Positions 1 to 8,529 of a stretch of 37,752 nt of DNA are shown in pieces. Numbering within the stretch: position 1 is the stretch's first letter; every line of letters starts with the position of its first letter. The DNA is from Corynebacterium tuscaniense (GTDB lineage: Bacteria > Actinomycetota > Actinomycetes > Mycobacteriales > Mycobacteriaceae): positions 1-37,752 of the forward strand of contig NZ_VXKH01000013.1 of assembly GCF_008693065.1 (NCBI RefSeq), read 5' to 3'. The notes beneath the pieces were generated by a model. The model was not told the DNA's origin. It saw nothing but the letters and a program-made list of their open reading frames with translations, and did not search any database. Position numbers and translations under genes: made by a program.

Positions 1-387
1 CGCCGCGTTGCCCAGGCCACCGAAGCCGCCCTCCGCCGCGATGAACCGGGTGCCGGGCGTGACCAGGTCAGCGAGAATCTCCCCCTCCGCACTGCGCACC
101 ACCGTGCCCACGGGGACCTCCACTACCAAGTCCTCACCGCGTGCTCCATTCCGGTGATCCCCCTCACCGTTGCCGCCGCGCTTTGCCTTCAAGTGCGGGC
201 GGTACTGGAAGTCCAACAGTGTGTGTACCTGCGGTGAAACCACCAGGATGATGTCCCCACCATGGCCACCGTTGCCCCCATCCGGCCCACCTAGCGGCTT
301 GAACTTTTCACGGTGCACGGAAACACAGCCGTGGCCACCATCGCCGGCCTGTAGATGCAAGACAGCCTGATCAACGAACTGAGCCAT
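1..387 (-). CDS. obgE: GTPase ObgE/CgtA, N-terminal part
   Basis: Partial gene: the first 129 codons, running in frame off the left edge. The translation begins [20 protein letters not shown] and continues with the glycine-rich Obg fold ([17 protein letters not shown]). The GTPase domain lies outside the window. Obg proteins are ribosome-associated GTPases needed for late 50S assembly and linked to stress control. The ATG start is preceded by AGGAGAGGAGA, a strong ribosome binding site. It lies downstream of rplU and rpmA on the same strand, the classical rplU-rpmA-obg order, but a 335-nt gap with a terminator separates it from rpmA, so it probably has its own promoter. Confidence 0.97.
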   Translation of the reverse strand, partial: MAQFVDQAVLHLQAGDGGHGCVSVHREKFKPLGGPDGGNGGHGGDIILVVSPQVHTLLDFQYRPHLKAKRGGNGEGDHRNGARGEDLVVEVPVGTVVRSAEGEILADLVTPGTRFIAAEGGFGGLGNAA

Positions 388-520
388 GGTGGGTCTCCTC
401 TCCTGCTGGGGTCAAATGGGGGTTCAGTGGGCGGGTCTAACCATGAAAATACCGGCGTCGGTGAAAGATTTTGCACCCCAACTGAAGGCCAAAATTAAAC
501 CTGCAGGTCAGAGATTTCTA

Positions 521-533
521 AACTATGATAGTT
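521..533. promoter_or_regulatory. 13-bp palindrome in the obgE upstream region
   Basis: AACTATGATAGTT is a perfect inverted repeat (6-bp arms, 1-bp centre) about 135 nt upstream of the obgE start. It contains a -10-like hexamer on both strands (TATGAT / TATCAT). It may be the obgE promoter core or an operator. The rest of the 388-722 gap holds the rpmA terminator and no convincing gene. Confidence 0.35.
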
Positions 534-636
534 ACCGGTGAAATGTAATATCTTTCAACGACCGCGCCAGTGAGCGAGCCAGAGCGAGCCAGTGGACCGG
601 GACGGACGGACCACGGGCCAGTACCCCCACCCACAC

Positions 637-675
637 AAAAACGCGCCGGCAACCCCCGCCCGGGGATCGCGGCGC
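637..675 (-). terminator. Rho-independent terminator after rplU-rpmA
   Basis: Read on the minus strand, a long G+C-rich stem begins GCGCCG, turns at CCCGGGCGGG, closes with CCGGCGC, and is followed by GTTTTTG. It lies about 50 nt past the rpmA stop, so it should end the rplU-rpmA transcript before obgE. Confidence 0.75.
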
Positions 676-722
676 GCTTAAGAAGCGTGGCCGTGGGAGC
701 ACTGAACGCACTCCCCGCTGGC

Positions 723-1067
723 TTACGCGGTAGCGGTCTTCTCCTCAACCACTGCGTCATCGACCAGGCCAGCCTCGTTGGCAGCCTCGATGACCTCGGA
801 AGCCACGCCCTCGCCGTCAGCGGGGACGATGTTGACAATGCGACGCTTCTTCTTGATGCCGAACTGGACGGAGCCAGCTGCGAGTGCGAAGAGCGTATCG
901 TCGCCGCCGCGGCCGACGTTGTCGCCCGGGTGGAACTTGGTGCCGCGCTGGCGGACGAGGATCTCGCCTGCCTTCACCTGCTGGCCGCCGAAGCGCTTCA
1001 CACCGAGGCGCTTGGACTCAGAGTCGCGGCCGTTCGAGGTGCTGGATGCACCCTTCTTGGTTGCCAT
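723..1067 (-). CDS. rpmA: 50S ribosomal protein L27
   Basis: 114 codons. The N-terminus ([20 protein letters not shown]) and the core [20 protein letters not shown] are typical of bL27, which sits at the peptidyl-transferase centre and helps position tRNA. There is no cleavable N-terminal extension of the Firmicutes type. bL27 is usually about 85-90 residues. This one has an extra acidic, alanine-rich tail of about 25 residues after the conserved core ([11 protein letters not shown]...). It follows rplU by a short gap of about 25 nt and is almost certainly co-transcribed with it. Confidence 0.97.
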   Translation of the reverse strand: MATKKGASSTSNGRDSESKRLGVKRFGGQQVKAGEILVRQRGTKFHPGDNVGRGGDDTLFALAAGSVQFGIKKKRRIVNIVPADGEGVASEVIEAANEAGLVDDAVVEEKTATA

Positions 1068-1093
1068 TGTGGTTCCTCTCTAAACGTCTCGGT

Positions 1094-1399
1094 TTACTTG
1101 ATGCCGGTGATCTTGACGGTGGTCAGCTGCTGGCGGTGGCCCTGACGCTTCTTGTAACCGGTCTTGTTCTTGTACTTCATGATGTTGATCTTCGGACCCT
1201 TGCCATGCTCAACGATCTCAGCGGAAACGTTGACCTTGGCCAGGTCGTCGGAGGTGGCGGTTACCTTGGCACCGTCGACAAGCAGAACAGGGGTGAGCGC
1301 CACAGAATCGCCAGCTTCACCCTCGATCTTCTCGACCCGAACGAGGTCGCCTTCGGCAACCTTGTACTGCTTTCCGCCGGTCTTGACGATTGCGTACAT
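1094..1399 (-). CDS. rplU: 50S ribosomal protein L21
   Basis: 101 codons, the usual length for bL21. It starts [18 protein letters not shown] and carries the C-terminal signature [16 protein letters not shown]. It binds 23S rRNA early in 50S assembly. The start is preceded by GAAAGGGG on the minus strand. It is the first gene of the rplU-rpmA pair. The 211-nt gap up to the rne stop holds no gene that I can see; a minus-strand TTGACA (complement of 1541-1546) is a candidate -35 element, but no good -10 pairs with it. Confidence 0.98.
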   Translation of the reverse strand: MYAIVKTGGKQYKVAEGDLVRVEKIEGEAGDSVALTPVLLVDGAKVTATSDDLAKVNVSAEIVEHGKGPKINIMKYKNKTGYKKRQGHRQQLTTVKITGIK

Positions 1400-1610
1400 A
1401 GCGGGTTACCCCTTTCTTCTTCTCGCACGGCGCCGGCATGCCACGGCACCACTATCTCATTCTTGCTTGTGTTTCGGGGTTTGTTAACGGCAGCCTCGCC
1501 CGCATGCTTGATCACAAAAGGCGCGCCCCAAAACAGCGACTGTCAAAGACTACACCGGCGCCCCCGCAAAGACCAAACTGCTCTTATGCGTGGGCGCAGT
1601 TCGTGTGTGT

Positions 1611-4448
1611 TTAAGTGGTGCGCCTCCGCGTAGCGCGTCGCCGGCCACGAGTAGGAGTGCGTGATGTGGCCTCTTTGGCCTCTTGCCGTTGCTTCGGTTC
1701 AGGCACCTTATGCACGCTTGTCGACGTCTTCCGCGTCGCACGCCTCCTACCCCTGCCCCCAGTAGTTCGAGTGACTGGTGCTTTCTCCTTGACCTCGATT
1801 GAAACCTCGCTTTGCGCCTCAGACGTGTGCTCGGCCTTAGCTGGGGTGTCCTTTTCGAAGTCCTCTCGGCGCGGGCGGTGATCAGACTTGGAGTTGCCAC
1901 GCGTGTTGCGCTTGCGGCGCGGGGAGTTCTCAAACTCTTCCAGTGCCTCTTCGTAGGTTTGGGAAGTGGTCTGGGTTGTTTCCTCAGCGGTAGTGTCTCG
2001 CTTCTGCTCCTGCTGCTGACTTTCGCTTCGGCCGCGGCCACGGCCGCTGCCGCGGCGTCCGCGACGACGGGATGAACGACGCTTGGGCTGTTCCTCAGCG
2101 TCCTCAGCGGATACCACCGCGTCGGCGAGTTCCTCGATGCTGGAAGATCCGTTGGAGTCTTCCTGAGAGTCCTCGTGGGAGTTCATCGCCAAAGCGGTCG
2201 GGTGGTTGCCCGGATTCTGCGCCGGTTTATGGCGACGAGAGGAACGGCTGTGGCTGTTCTCCGCCCCAGATGAGTCGGCGTGGTGGGAGGTGTCGGTGGT
2301 GGTCACTGGGTCGTCGCTAAGCACGATGCCGCGACCATCGCAGTGCTCACACTTGGTGGAGAACGTCTCCACGAGACCGGTGCCCAAACGCTTGCGCGTG
2401 AGCTGAACCAGGCCAAGCGAGGTCACCTCCGAAACCTGGTGGCGTGTGCGATCGCGGCCGAGGGCTTCCTTGAGACGACGCAGAACGAGCTCCTGGTTTT
2501 CAGGGAGGATCATATCGATGAAATCGATGATGATCATGCCGCCGATATCCCGCAGGCGCAGTTGACGCACGATCTCTTCCGCGGCTTCCATGTTGTTGGC
2601 GGTCACGGTCTCCTCCAAGGAACCGCCGGAGCCGGTGAATTTGCCGGTGTTGACGTCAATGACAGTCATTGCTTCGGTGCGGTCAATGACCAGGGTGCCA
2701 CCGGACGGCAGCCACACGATACGGGACAGCGCTTTCTGGATCTGCTCGTCGATGCGATAGACCTCGAAGGCGTCCTTGCCGTCGTGTTCACTGCGGTCGA
2801 ATTTCTCCACTCGGTCCAGCAGATCAGGCGCAACTGACTGGACGTAGTTATGCACCACGTTCCAGGACTTCTTGCCGTCCACGACAAGGGCATCAAAGTC
2901 CTCGTTGAACAGGTCACGCACAACCTTGACCAAAAGCTTCGGCTCCTCATACAGCGTGACAGGCTTGGAACCCGGGGAGTTCTTTTCCTTCTCCGCCTGT
3001 TCCTGGATGGCCTCCCACTGGGTGTGCAGACGAGCAACGTCCGCACCAATAGCTTCCTCCGAGGCGCCTTCCGCGGCGGTGCGAATGATGGCGCCACCCT
3101 TGCCCGGAACAACCTTGACCAGGATGTCCTTGAGGCGCTTACGCTCCGGGGCGGGCAGCTTGCGCGAAATACCAGCACTGCGACCACCCGGGACATATAC
3201 AAGGAAGCGCCCCGCCAAGGAAATCTGGGTGGTCAGCCGGGCACCCTTGTGGCCTACCGGATCCTTGGTCACTTGAACCAGCACCTGGTCACCGGATTTC
3301 AGAGCCTGCTCAATGCGGCGGGAACGGCCACCCAAACCAGCGGACTTCCAATCCACCTCGCCGGCATACAACACGCCATTGCGGCCCTGCCCGATGTCAA
3401 TGAAGGCAGCTTCCATACTTGGCAGCACGTTCTGCACGCGGCCGAGGTAGATGTTGCCAATCATGGAGGCACTCTCGTCTGAATCCACGAAGTGCTCGAC
3501 CAACAGACCATCTTCCAGAACACCGACCTGGGTCAGCTTGCCCGGACCATCGTGGCGCGCACGTTCACGCACAACCATGGTGCGTTCCACTGACTCGCGC
3601 CGCGCTAGAAACTCAGCCTGCGAGACAACCCGCGAACGCTTGCGCTCTTCCTCGCGCCGCTCAGTGCGACGACGGCGCTGCGCCTCCAAGCGTGAGGAGC
3701 CCTTGATCGCTTTAGGTTCTTGAATCTGATCTGCGGCAGACTCTTGCTTTTCCTCGCGCTTTTCTTCTTGCTTATCCGCGTCCCCTTTCGCCGCACTCCC
3801 CGATCGCCGCACACGTCTACGGGAACCAGTTGGTGCCTTGAAGATCGGCGCGTACACCTCCGTAGCTTCTTCTACTTCAGTGGCATGCGCTTCGGCTTCG
3901 GCAGCTTCTTCGGCGGAGATTTCTTCGACGAGATCCTCCACGTCAATCGGGGTATCTTCGGTGTCCTGCGGGGCGCCCTCCGCATCTTCAGCTAGGACCT
4001 GTTCGAGGTCCGCCTCAACCTTTTCCGTGATCTGGTTAATCTCGTTTTCCACGTCCTTGCGCACGCGATGCCGGATCTTTTCGTCCGCATCATCTGCAGC
4101 ACTCTTCGTGTCAGCACTGTCCTGCGCTGCGGTTGGGGTTGCAGGGGCTTGCTCCAAAGCGTCGAGAAGCTGCTCAGTTTCTGCACGCGTCAGGGTGGAC
4201 TGCGCTACCTTGACTAGCCCCAGATCGCTGAGAGCAATGATCAGTTCCTTTGACTGCATCCCCAGCATCTTCGCCAACGCGAACACACGGGTCTTGTCCT
4301 GAATCTGGGAACGATCCATCAACTGTTTCGACGCAGACTTCTTAGTCGTTTTCTTCGCGGCCTTTTTGTTCGACTTTCTAGCGGTTTTCTTGGTTGTTGC
4401 CCGGCGACGCGACTTGTCGGGGGTTGCAATGTCGTCCTTATCCGACAC
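1611..4448 (-). CDS. rne: Ribonuclease E/G family protein
   Basis: 945 codons. This is an endoribonuclease for mRNA decay and rRNA/tRNA processing. From the N-terminus: a charged low-complexity region with Lys/Arg-rich start and acidic stretches (about 1-300), an S1 RNA-binding domain near residues 310-400 (GNIYLGRVQNVLPSMEAAF), and the RNase E/G catalytic core with the metal-binding aspartates in DVNTGK (near 600) and IDFIDM (near 639). A zinc-link motif TKCEHCDGRG follows near 697, then an Arg/Ser-rich disordered tail ending RRATRRRTT. Placing the catalytic core between two long disordered arms is typical of actinobacterial RNase E/G. The ATG start is supported by a short upstream purine run and a promoter at 4570-4598. 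Confidence 0.96.
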   Translation of the reverse strand: MSDKDDIATPDKSRRRATTKKTARKSNKKAAKKTTKKSASKQLMDRSQIQDKTRVFALAKMLGMQSKELIIALSDLGLVKVAQSTLTRAETEQLLDALEQAPATPTAAQDSADTKSAADDADEKIRHRVRKDVENEINQITEKVEADLEQVLAEDAEGAPQDTEDTPIDVEDLVEEISAEEAAEAEAHATEVEEATEVYAPIFKAPTGSRRRVRRSGSAAKGDADKQEEKREEKQESAADQIQEPKAIKGSSRLEAQRRRRTERREEERKRSRVVSQAEFLARRESVERTMVVRERARHDGPGKLTQVGVLEDGLLVEHFVDSDESASMIGNIYLGRVQNVLPSMEAAFIDIGQGRNGVLYAGEVDWKSAGLGGRSRRIEQALKSGDQVLVQVTKDPVGHKGARLTTQISLAGRFLVYVPGGRSAGISRKLPAPERKRLKDILVKVVPGKGGAIIRTAAEGASEEAIGADVARLHTQWEAIQEQAEKEKNSPGSKPVTLYEEPKLLVKVVRDLFNEDFDALVVDGKKSWNVVHNYVQSVAPDLLDRVEKFDRSEHDGKDAFEVYRIDEQIQKALSRIVWLPSGGTLVIDRTEAMTVIDVNTGKFTGSGGSLEETVTANNMEAAEEIVRQLRLRDIGGMIIIDFIDMILPENQELVLRRLKEALGRDRTRHQVSEVTSLGLVQLTRKRLGTGLVETFSTKCEHCDGRGIVLSDDPVTTTDTSHHADSSGAENSHSRSSRRHKPAQNPGNHPTALAMNSHEDSQEDSNGSSSIEELADAVVSAEDAEEQPKRRSSRRRGRRGSGRGRGRSESQQQEQKRDTTAEETTQTTSQTYEEALEEFENSPRRKRNTRGNSKSDHRPRREDFEKDTPAKAEHTSEAQSEVSIEVKEKAPVTRTTGGRGRRRATRKTSTSVHKVPEPKQRQEAKEATSRTPTRGRRRATRRRTT

Positions 4449-4569
4449 GGAAATCTCCTATTGAATTGACCGTGCAGGGTACGTCCACGCCTACCAGCCG
4501 GGCGCTGGTGGAAAGAAAACCACCGCCGCCGCACAGCTGCGCGTCCACGCCCACACGGTGATACGGGTG

Positions 4570-4598
4570 TGTATAAAGCTTGACACCTATTGTGTCAC
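4570..4598 (-). promoter_or_regulatory. Probable rne promoter overlapping a palindrome
   Basis: On the minus strand GTGACA (4598-4593), a 17-nt spacer and TATACA (4575-4570) make a well-spaced sigma-A-type promoter about 120 nt upstream of rne. The -35 side is covered by TGACAC-N5-GTGTCA (4581-4597), which could be an operator. Confidence 0.5.
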
Positions 4599-4671
4599 AG
4601 CTTGCGCGGAGACTGTGGGACGCACGCGGAGACGCACGGACCAAGAGAGAAAAAGCCCGGTGTTCAAACAC

Positions 4672-4699
4672 AAAAAGTCCCCACTATGTTGTGGGGACT
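4672..4699 (-). terminator. Terminator after ndk
   Basis: A perfect 9-bp stem, AGTCCCCAC / GTGGGGACT, with a 6-nt loop is followed on the minus strand by TTTTT. It lies 20 nt past the ndk stop and separates ndk from rne. Confidence 0.85.
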
Positions 4700-4718
4700 A
4701 AGACAGTACGGCGCGCAC

Positions 4719-5129
4719 TTAGAGGTTCGGGAACCAGATAGCAATCTCACGCTCAGCGGACTCTGGGGAGTCCGAACCATGAACAACATTCTCACCAACG
4801 GTCAGAGCAAAATCACCGCGGATCGTACCAGGCGTTGCTGCCTCAACAGGGTGGGTGCCACCGGCCAGCTGACGCCACGCAGCGATAGCAGACTCGCCCT
4901 CGACGATGCCAGCTACCAGCGGTGCAGAGGTGATGAAATCAACGAGTTCACCGAAGAAAGGCTTGTCCTTGTGTTCCTCGTAGTGCTTCTCAGCGGTTGC
5001 GCGATCAGCGGTGCGCAGATCCATCTCAACGAGTTTCAGGCCTTTGCGCTCAATACGGGAGATGATTTCCCCCACGTGGCCATTCTTGACGCCGTCCGGC
5101 TTAATCAGAATCAGAGTACGTTCAGTCAT
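4719..5129 (-). CDS. ndk: Nucleoside diphosphate kinase
   Basis: 136 codons, the standard length. It transfers the gamma-phosphate of ATP to NDPs through a phosphohistidine. The N-terminus [20 protein letters not shown] is the family hallmark. The active-site motif [15 protein letters not shown] holds the catalytic His at about residue 117. The start is ATG at 5129. In mycobacteria and C. glutamicum this gene lies close to the DUF4233/folC genes. Here it is separated from them by the 11-kb fatty-acid island. Confidence 0.98.
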   Translation of the reverse strand: MTERTLILIKPDGVKNGHVGEIISRIERKGLKLVEMDLRTADRATAEKHYEEHKDKPFFGELVDFITSAPLVAGIVEGESAIAAWRQLAGGTHPVEAATPGTIRGDFALTVGENVVHGSDSPESAEREIAIWFPNL

Positions 5130-5146
5130 GTTTCCAACCTTAGCGT

Positions 5147-5452
5147 CTAGAGCTCTCTAACGATGTCCGCGGCCTCGCCGTAGCTGGTGTTGCGAAACCA
5201 CAACTGAACCTGACACGCTGCCTTATCCATATCGCCTGCAGCTTTCATCCCCGCAATAATCTCGCGCTGCTCCTCGTCTAAGTCGATGGGAGCACTTTCC
5301 ATCGAGACATAGTTCTTCGCGAGCCACAGAACTAAGCACACCGCAGCAAACACAACGGCAGCGATATTGATTGCGCGCGGAAAATCCAGATAGACGCCAG
5401 CAATTGCCACCACCGAACCAAGCGCAGCGGCAATGAGATAAAGGGCTTTCAT
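5147..5452 (-). CDS. Small membrane protein, unknown function
   Basis: 101 codons. The first 50 residues form two hydrophobic helices ([20 protein letters not shown], then [18 protein letters not shown]). The rest is a soluble tail with an acidic stretch ([18 protein letters not shown]). I do not recognise a named family. It ends 17 nt before ndk on the same strand, so the two are probably co-transcribed. It forms the left border of the island. The start at 5452 is ATG and purines (GAGACATC) precede it. Confidence 0.8.
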   Translation of the reverse strand: MKALYLIAAALGSVVAIAGVYLDFPRAINIAAVVFAAVCLVLWLAKNYVSMESAPIDLDEEQREIIAGMKAAGDMDKAACQVQLWFRNTSYGEAADIVREL

Positions 5453-5637
5453 GATGTCTCACATTAGTGGAGGCAGCAGAATTCTTCACAGCTCCCCCTT
5501 AGTAAAACCCAAAGTAAAAATTAAGCCGATTTTTAGCACACGTTAATGAGGTGCAGGTCACAATGGTCTGCAGACTTCACAAGCCTAACCTTTCTTGGTT
5601 TGTGATTTTTCTCGTCCGGAATACCGAAAGGACCACC

Positions 5638-7152
5638 ATGATCTATCAAAGCCCGTATCCAGATCTCGAGCTTTTCGACGGCTCCGTTTACGACCTGATC
5701 TTCCACAACCTGACCGCAGCCGACGCCGGCCGTCCTGCGATTACAGAACTGACTACGGGCAACAGCATCACCTATACCGAATTGAAGGAGGAGGCTGATG
5801 CCATGGCTGGATACCTTGCCGCGCACGACATTGGTCCCGGCAGCGTTGTCTCCCTACAGATCCCTAACTGCATCGACTTTGCTGTAGCACTCTTTGGCAT
5901 CTTCCGCGCCGGGGCAACCGTGAACCCCATCGGTGTCCTGATGAATCCAAAAGACGTTGAAAGGATCGCAGGAATGGCCGGCGCAGACTTCTTCATCGGC
6001 GTGTCCGATGTTGGAAGTGAGCAGCATTTGTGGCATTACGAGGTGGAGCGGATCGCCGAGAAGCGCTTGCCCGCACCTGATATTCACGTCGACGGAAACA
6101 CTTTGGCATCTGTCCCTTTCTCCTCGGGCACGACGGGCATGCCAAAAGGGGTGATGCTCACCCATAGCAATCTCACTTCTAATGTGCTTCAGGCACGTTA
6201 CATGCTGGAAAAGAACGACATTGGGCCGCATACGAAGACCCTGTCACCTCTTCCTTTCTCCCACATTTACGGCATGACCGCGCTACTACTCACCCCGTTG
6301 CTGCAGCGCGCACACATCTTCACGATGCCGAAGTTCGACCTCGATATGTTCCTGCGTGCACACGGCGAGCACGACATTGAGATGACATTCATCGCTCCGC
6401 CCATGGCCGTCGCACTAGCAAAGCATCCCGCTGTCACTGCCGAGGGCTTCGCCGCAAGCAGGCTCATGTTCTCCGGCGCCGCCCCATTGGACGAGGAGGT
6501 TGCACGCGCCGTTGAACTCCGCATCAATACCGATTGTGTGCAGGGCTACGGCATGACGGAGACCTCCCCGGCCGTCAACATTGGCATCAAAAGCGAGAAC
6601 AACCCAGGCTCTATTGGACACCCAGTTCCGAACACGGAGTGTCGCATCGTTGATATTGAAACCCTCGAAGACGTGCCCCAAGGAGAGGCGGGCGAACTCC
6701 TCGTCCGCGGCCCACAGGTGATGCGGGGCTACCTGAATAATGAGGAAGCCACCAATGAAACATTTGTTGACGGTGGTTGGTTGCGCACAGGTGACGTGGC
6801 GCGCGTAGATGAGGCCGGGTTCTTCTACATCGTCGATCGCGCAAAAGAAGTGATCAAGTACAAGGGCTACCAGGTTGCACCAGCGGAGCTCGAGGCACTG
6901 CTCCTCACCCACGAAGCAATTGCCGACGCAGGAGTGGTCGGCGTCAACCGCGACGGTTTGGAAATCCCGCGCGCATTCGTCGTCCGGCAACAGGGCGCTG
7001 ATCTCACCGAAGAGCAACTCATGGACTGGGTTGCCGAGCGCGTCACCCCCTATAAGAAGGTGCGTGCCGTGACATTTATCGACGAAATTCCCAAAAATCC
7101 CACCGGGAAGATTCTGCGCAAAGACCTGCGCCTTATCCCCTTGGAAGCGTAG
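5638..7152 (+). CDS. Acyl-CoA synthetase / 4-coumarate-CoA-ligase-like AMP-forming ligase
   Basis: 504 codons. This is an adenylate-forming enzyme that would activate a carboxylic acid to its acyl-CoA using ATP. Visible motifs: A3 loop SSGTTGMPKGVMLTH near residue 162, A5 YGMTETSP near 304, A7/A8 GDVARVDEAGFFYIVDRAKE and YKGYQVAPAELE, and A10 NPTGKILRK with the catalytic Lys near 490. The frame is open from 5551, but I choose ATG 5638, which follows GAAAGGACCACC and begins MIYQSPYPDLELFDGSVYDL. The motifs and length fit the 4CL/fatty-acyl-CoA ligase branch; chain length and aromatic versus aliphatic preference cannot be read. It is the first gene of the plus-strand arm of the island. Confidence 0.9.
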   Translation: MIYQSPYPDLELFDGSVYDLIFHNLTAADAGRPAITELTTGNSITYTELKEEADAMAGYLAAHDIGPGSVVSLQIPNCIDFAVALFGIFRAGATVNPIGVLMNPKDVERIAGMAGADFFIGVSDVGSEQHLWHYEVERIAEKRLPAPDIHVDGNTLASVPFSSGTTGMPKGVMLTHSNLTSNVLQARYMLEKNDIGPHTKTLSPLPFSHIYGMTALLLTPLLQRAHIFTMPKFDLDMFLRAHGEHDIEMTFIAPPMAVALAKHPAVTAEGFAASRLMFSGAAPLDEEVARAVELRINTDCVQGYGMTETSPAVNIGIKSENNPGSIGHPVPNTECRIVDIETLEDVPQGEAGELLVRGPQVMRGYLNNEEATNETFVDGGWLRTGDVARVDEAGFFYIVDRAKEVIKYKGYQVAPAELEALLLTHEAIADAGVVGVNRDGLEIPRAFVVRQQGADLTEEQLMDWVAERVTPYKKVRAVTFIDEIPKNPTGKILRKDLRLIPLEA

Positions 7153-7243
7153 TCAGAACTCCCTCTTTCACCCGGGGTACAGATGAGGGGCAATGAGTGC
7201 GAGAAATCCTAGAAAAATCGCCTCAAAAACATTTGTAAACACC

Positions 7244-7259
7244 TGCGACATAAGTCACA
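7244..7259. promoter_or_regulatory. GlxR (cAMP-CRP)-like binding site
   Basis: TGCGACATAAGTCACA matches the Corynebacterium GlxR consensus TGTGA-N6-TCACA at 9 of 10 fixed positions. It lies 72 nt upstream of the first acyl-CoA dehydrogenase gene, in the 178-nt gap after the ligase. A GlxR site would tie this operon to carbon-source control. Confidence 0.55.
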
Positions 7260-7330
7260 ATTAAAGGCGTTATGGTTTTGCTCCACATTCACGGGGCGGA
7301 ACCTCGCCGGAATCCAAGAAAGAGGAACTC

Positions 7331-8524
7331 ATGGCTGACAACCCAGTCCACGAACTGCTCGATCCGAAAACCGACTACTACCAGGTATTCGCCGATATTG
7401 ACGGTGAGGACTTGGAGTGGTGGAAGAAGGCTCGCGAGTTCGGTGAATTCGCCCGCCCCTACATCAATGAGGGTTGGGAAAAGGCCGAGTACCAGATCCC
7501 TGTCGTAGAAGAAGCGGGTAAGCGTGGCCTGTTCCGTGATGGCATCGACATCGAGGGTGAGCCGCACATGTCCGTGCGTGCTGCCCGCCTGATGGCTTTC
7601 GAGTACGCACGTACGGATGCCTCCATGGGCACCGCATTCGGCGTTCAGGCTGGCCTGGCTATGCAGTCCATCGCCATGTGTGGTTCTGAGGAGCAGAAGG
7701 CTAAGTACCTGAAGCCGATGTGCCACCTGGAGATCCGCGGTGCATTCGCTCTGACTGAGCCGGATCACGGCTCCGACTCCATCGCTCTGGAGACCACCGC
7801 TGAGAAGGATGGTGACGAGTGGGTCATCAACGGCGAGAAGAAGTGGATCGGCCACGGCTCCGTCGGCCACATCGCCATCGTCTGGGCACGCGACACCGCC
7901 GATGGTCAGGTCAAGGGCTTCATCGTGGACCAGGACCAGGAGGGCTATGAGGCGGAGACGATCGTCGGTAAGGCATCGCTGCGCGGCATCCCGCAGGCAC
8001 ACATCAAGCTGAACAACGTCCGCGTTTCTGATGACCGCCGTCTGCCGGGCGCGAACTCCTTCCGCGACTGCGCGAAGGTGCTCACCGGTACGCGTGTGTC
8101 CGTCGCATGGGCATCCCTCGGTCTTGCCACCGACTGCTATGAGAAGGCTCTTGACTACGCCCAGCGCCGCGTCCAGTTCGGTCGCCCGCTGGTGAAGAAC
8201 CAGATCATCCAACAGCGTCTCGCTGACATGCTGCAGGATTTGACCTCCATGTTCCTGTACTGCCGTCGCCTCCTTGAGCTCGAGGAGTCCGGCCAGCTCA
8301 CCGAGCAGCAGGCAGCTCTGGCGAAGGTTCACTGCACCCGTGCAGCACGCAAGATCTCCGCTGACGCGCGCGACATGTTCGGCGGCGTAGGCATTCTCCT
8401 GGAGAACGACGTGGCACGCCACCACGCCGACATCGAGGCACTGCACACCTACGAGGGCACGGACACCATGCAGTCCCTCATCGTGGGCAAGTCCATCACC
8501 GGCGTCGGCGCATTCGCAGGTTAA
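7331..8524 (+). CDS. Acyl-CoA dehydrogenase, glutaryl-CoA-dehydrogenase-like (copy 1)
   Basis: 397 codons. FAD flavoprotein that would form the alpha,beta-double bond in an acyl-CoA. It shows the FAD/substrate signature FALTEPDHGSDS, the middle beta-domain (EWVINGEKKWIGHGSVGHIA) and the catalytic base Glu375 in HTYEGTDTMQSLIVGKSITG. This C-terminal block is closest to glutaryl-CoA dehydrogenase. However, the Arg that binds the glutaryl carboxylate in that enzyme (human Arg94, in YRS) aligns with Gly100 here, so true glutaryl-CoA is unlikely as substrate. The start ATG follows AAGAGGAAC. Codon use is strongly biased (nearly all Lys are AAG), which suggests high expression. It is separated from its paralogue by only a few bases. 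Confidence 0.93.
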   Translation: MADNPVHELLDPKTDYYQVFADIDGEDLEWWKKAREFGEFARPYINEGWEKAEYQIPVVEEAGKRGLFRDGIDIEGEPHMSVRAARLMAFEYARTDASMGTAFGVQAGLAMQSIAMCGSEEQKAKYLKPMCHLEIRGAFALTEPDHGSDSIALETTAEKDGDEWVINGEKKWIGHGSVGHIAIVWARDTADGQVKGFIVDQDQEGYEAETIVGKASLRGIPQAHIKLNNVRVSDDRRLPGANSFRDCAKVLTGTRVSVAWASLGLATDCYEKALDYAQRRVQFGRPLVKNQIIQQRLADMLQDLTSMFLYCRRLLELEESGQLTEQQAALAKVHCTRAARKISADARDMFGGVGILLENDVARHHADIEALHTYEGTDTMQSLIVGKSITGVGAFAG

Positions 8525-8529
8525 TCGCC

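Noticed and set aside
540..600. Short direct repeats (AGCGAGCCAG-like) as a possible CRISPR or tandem array
   Set aside because: Only two or three imperfect units, with no spacers of regular length.
1501..1610. L21 leader-type RNA element before rplU
   Set aside because: I found a TTGACA but no well-placed -10 box or convincing fold, so no structured leader can be supported.
7289..8446. A 385-codon minus-strand frame opposite the first acyl-CoA dehydrogenase (and a similar one at 8830-9654)
   Set aside because: Both are reverse-strand shadows of paralogous genes with the same codon bias; their mutual similarity follows from the real genes.
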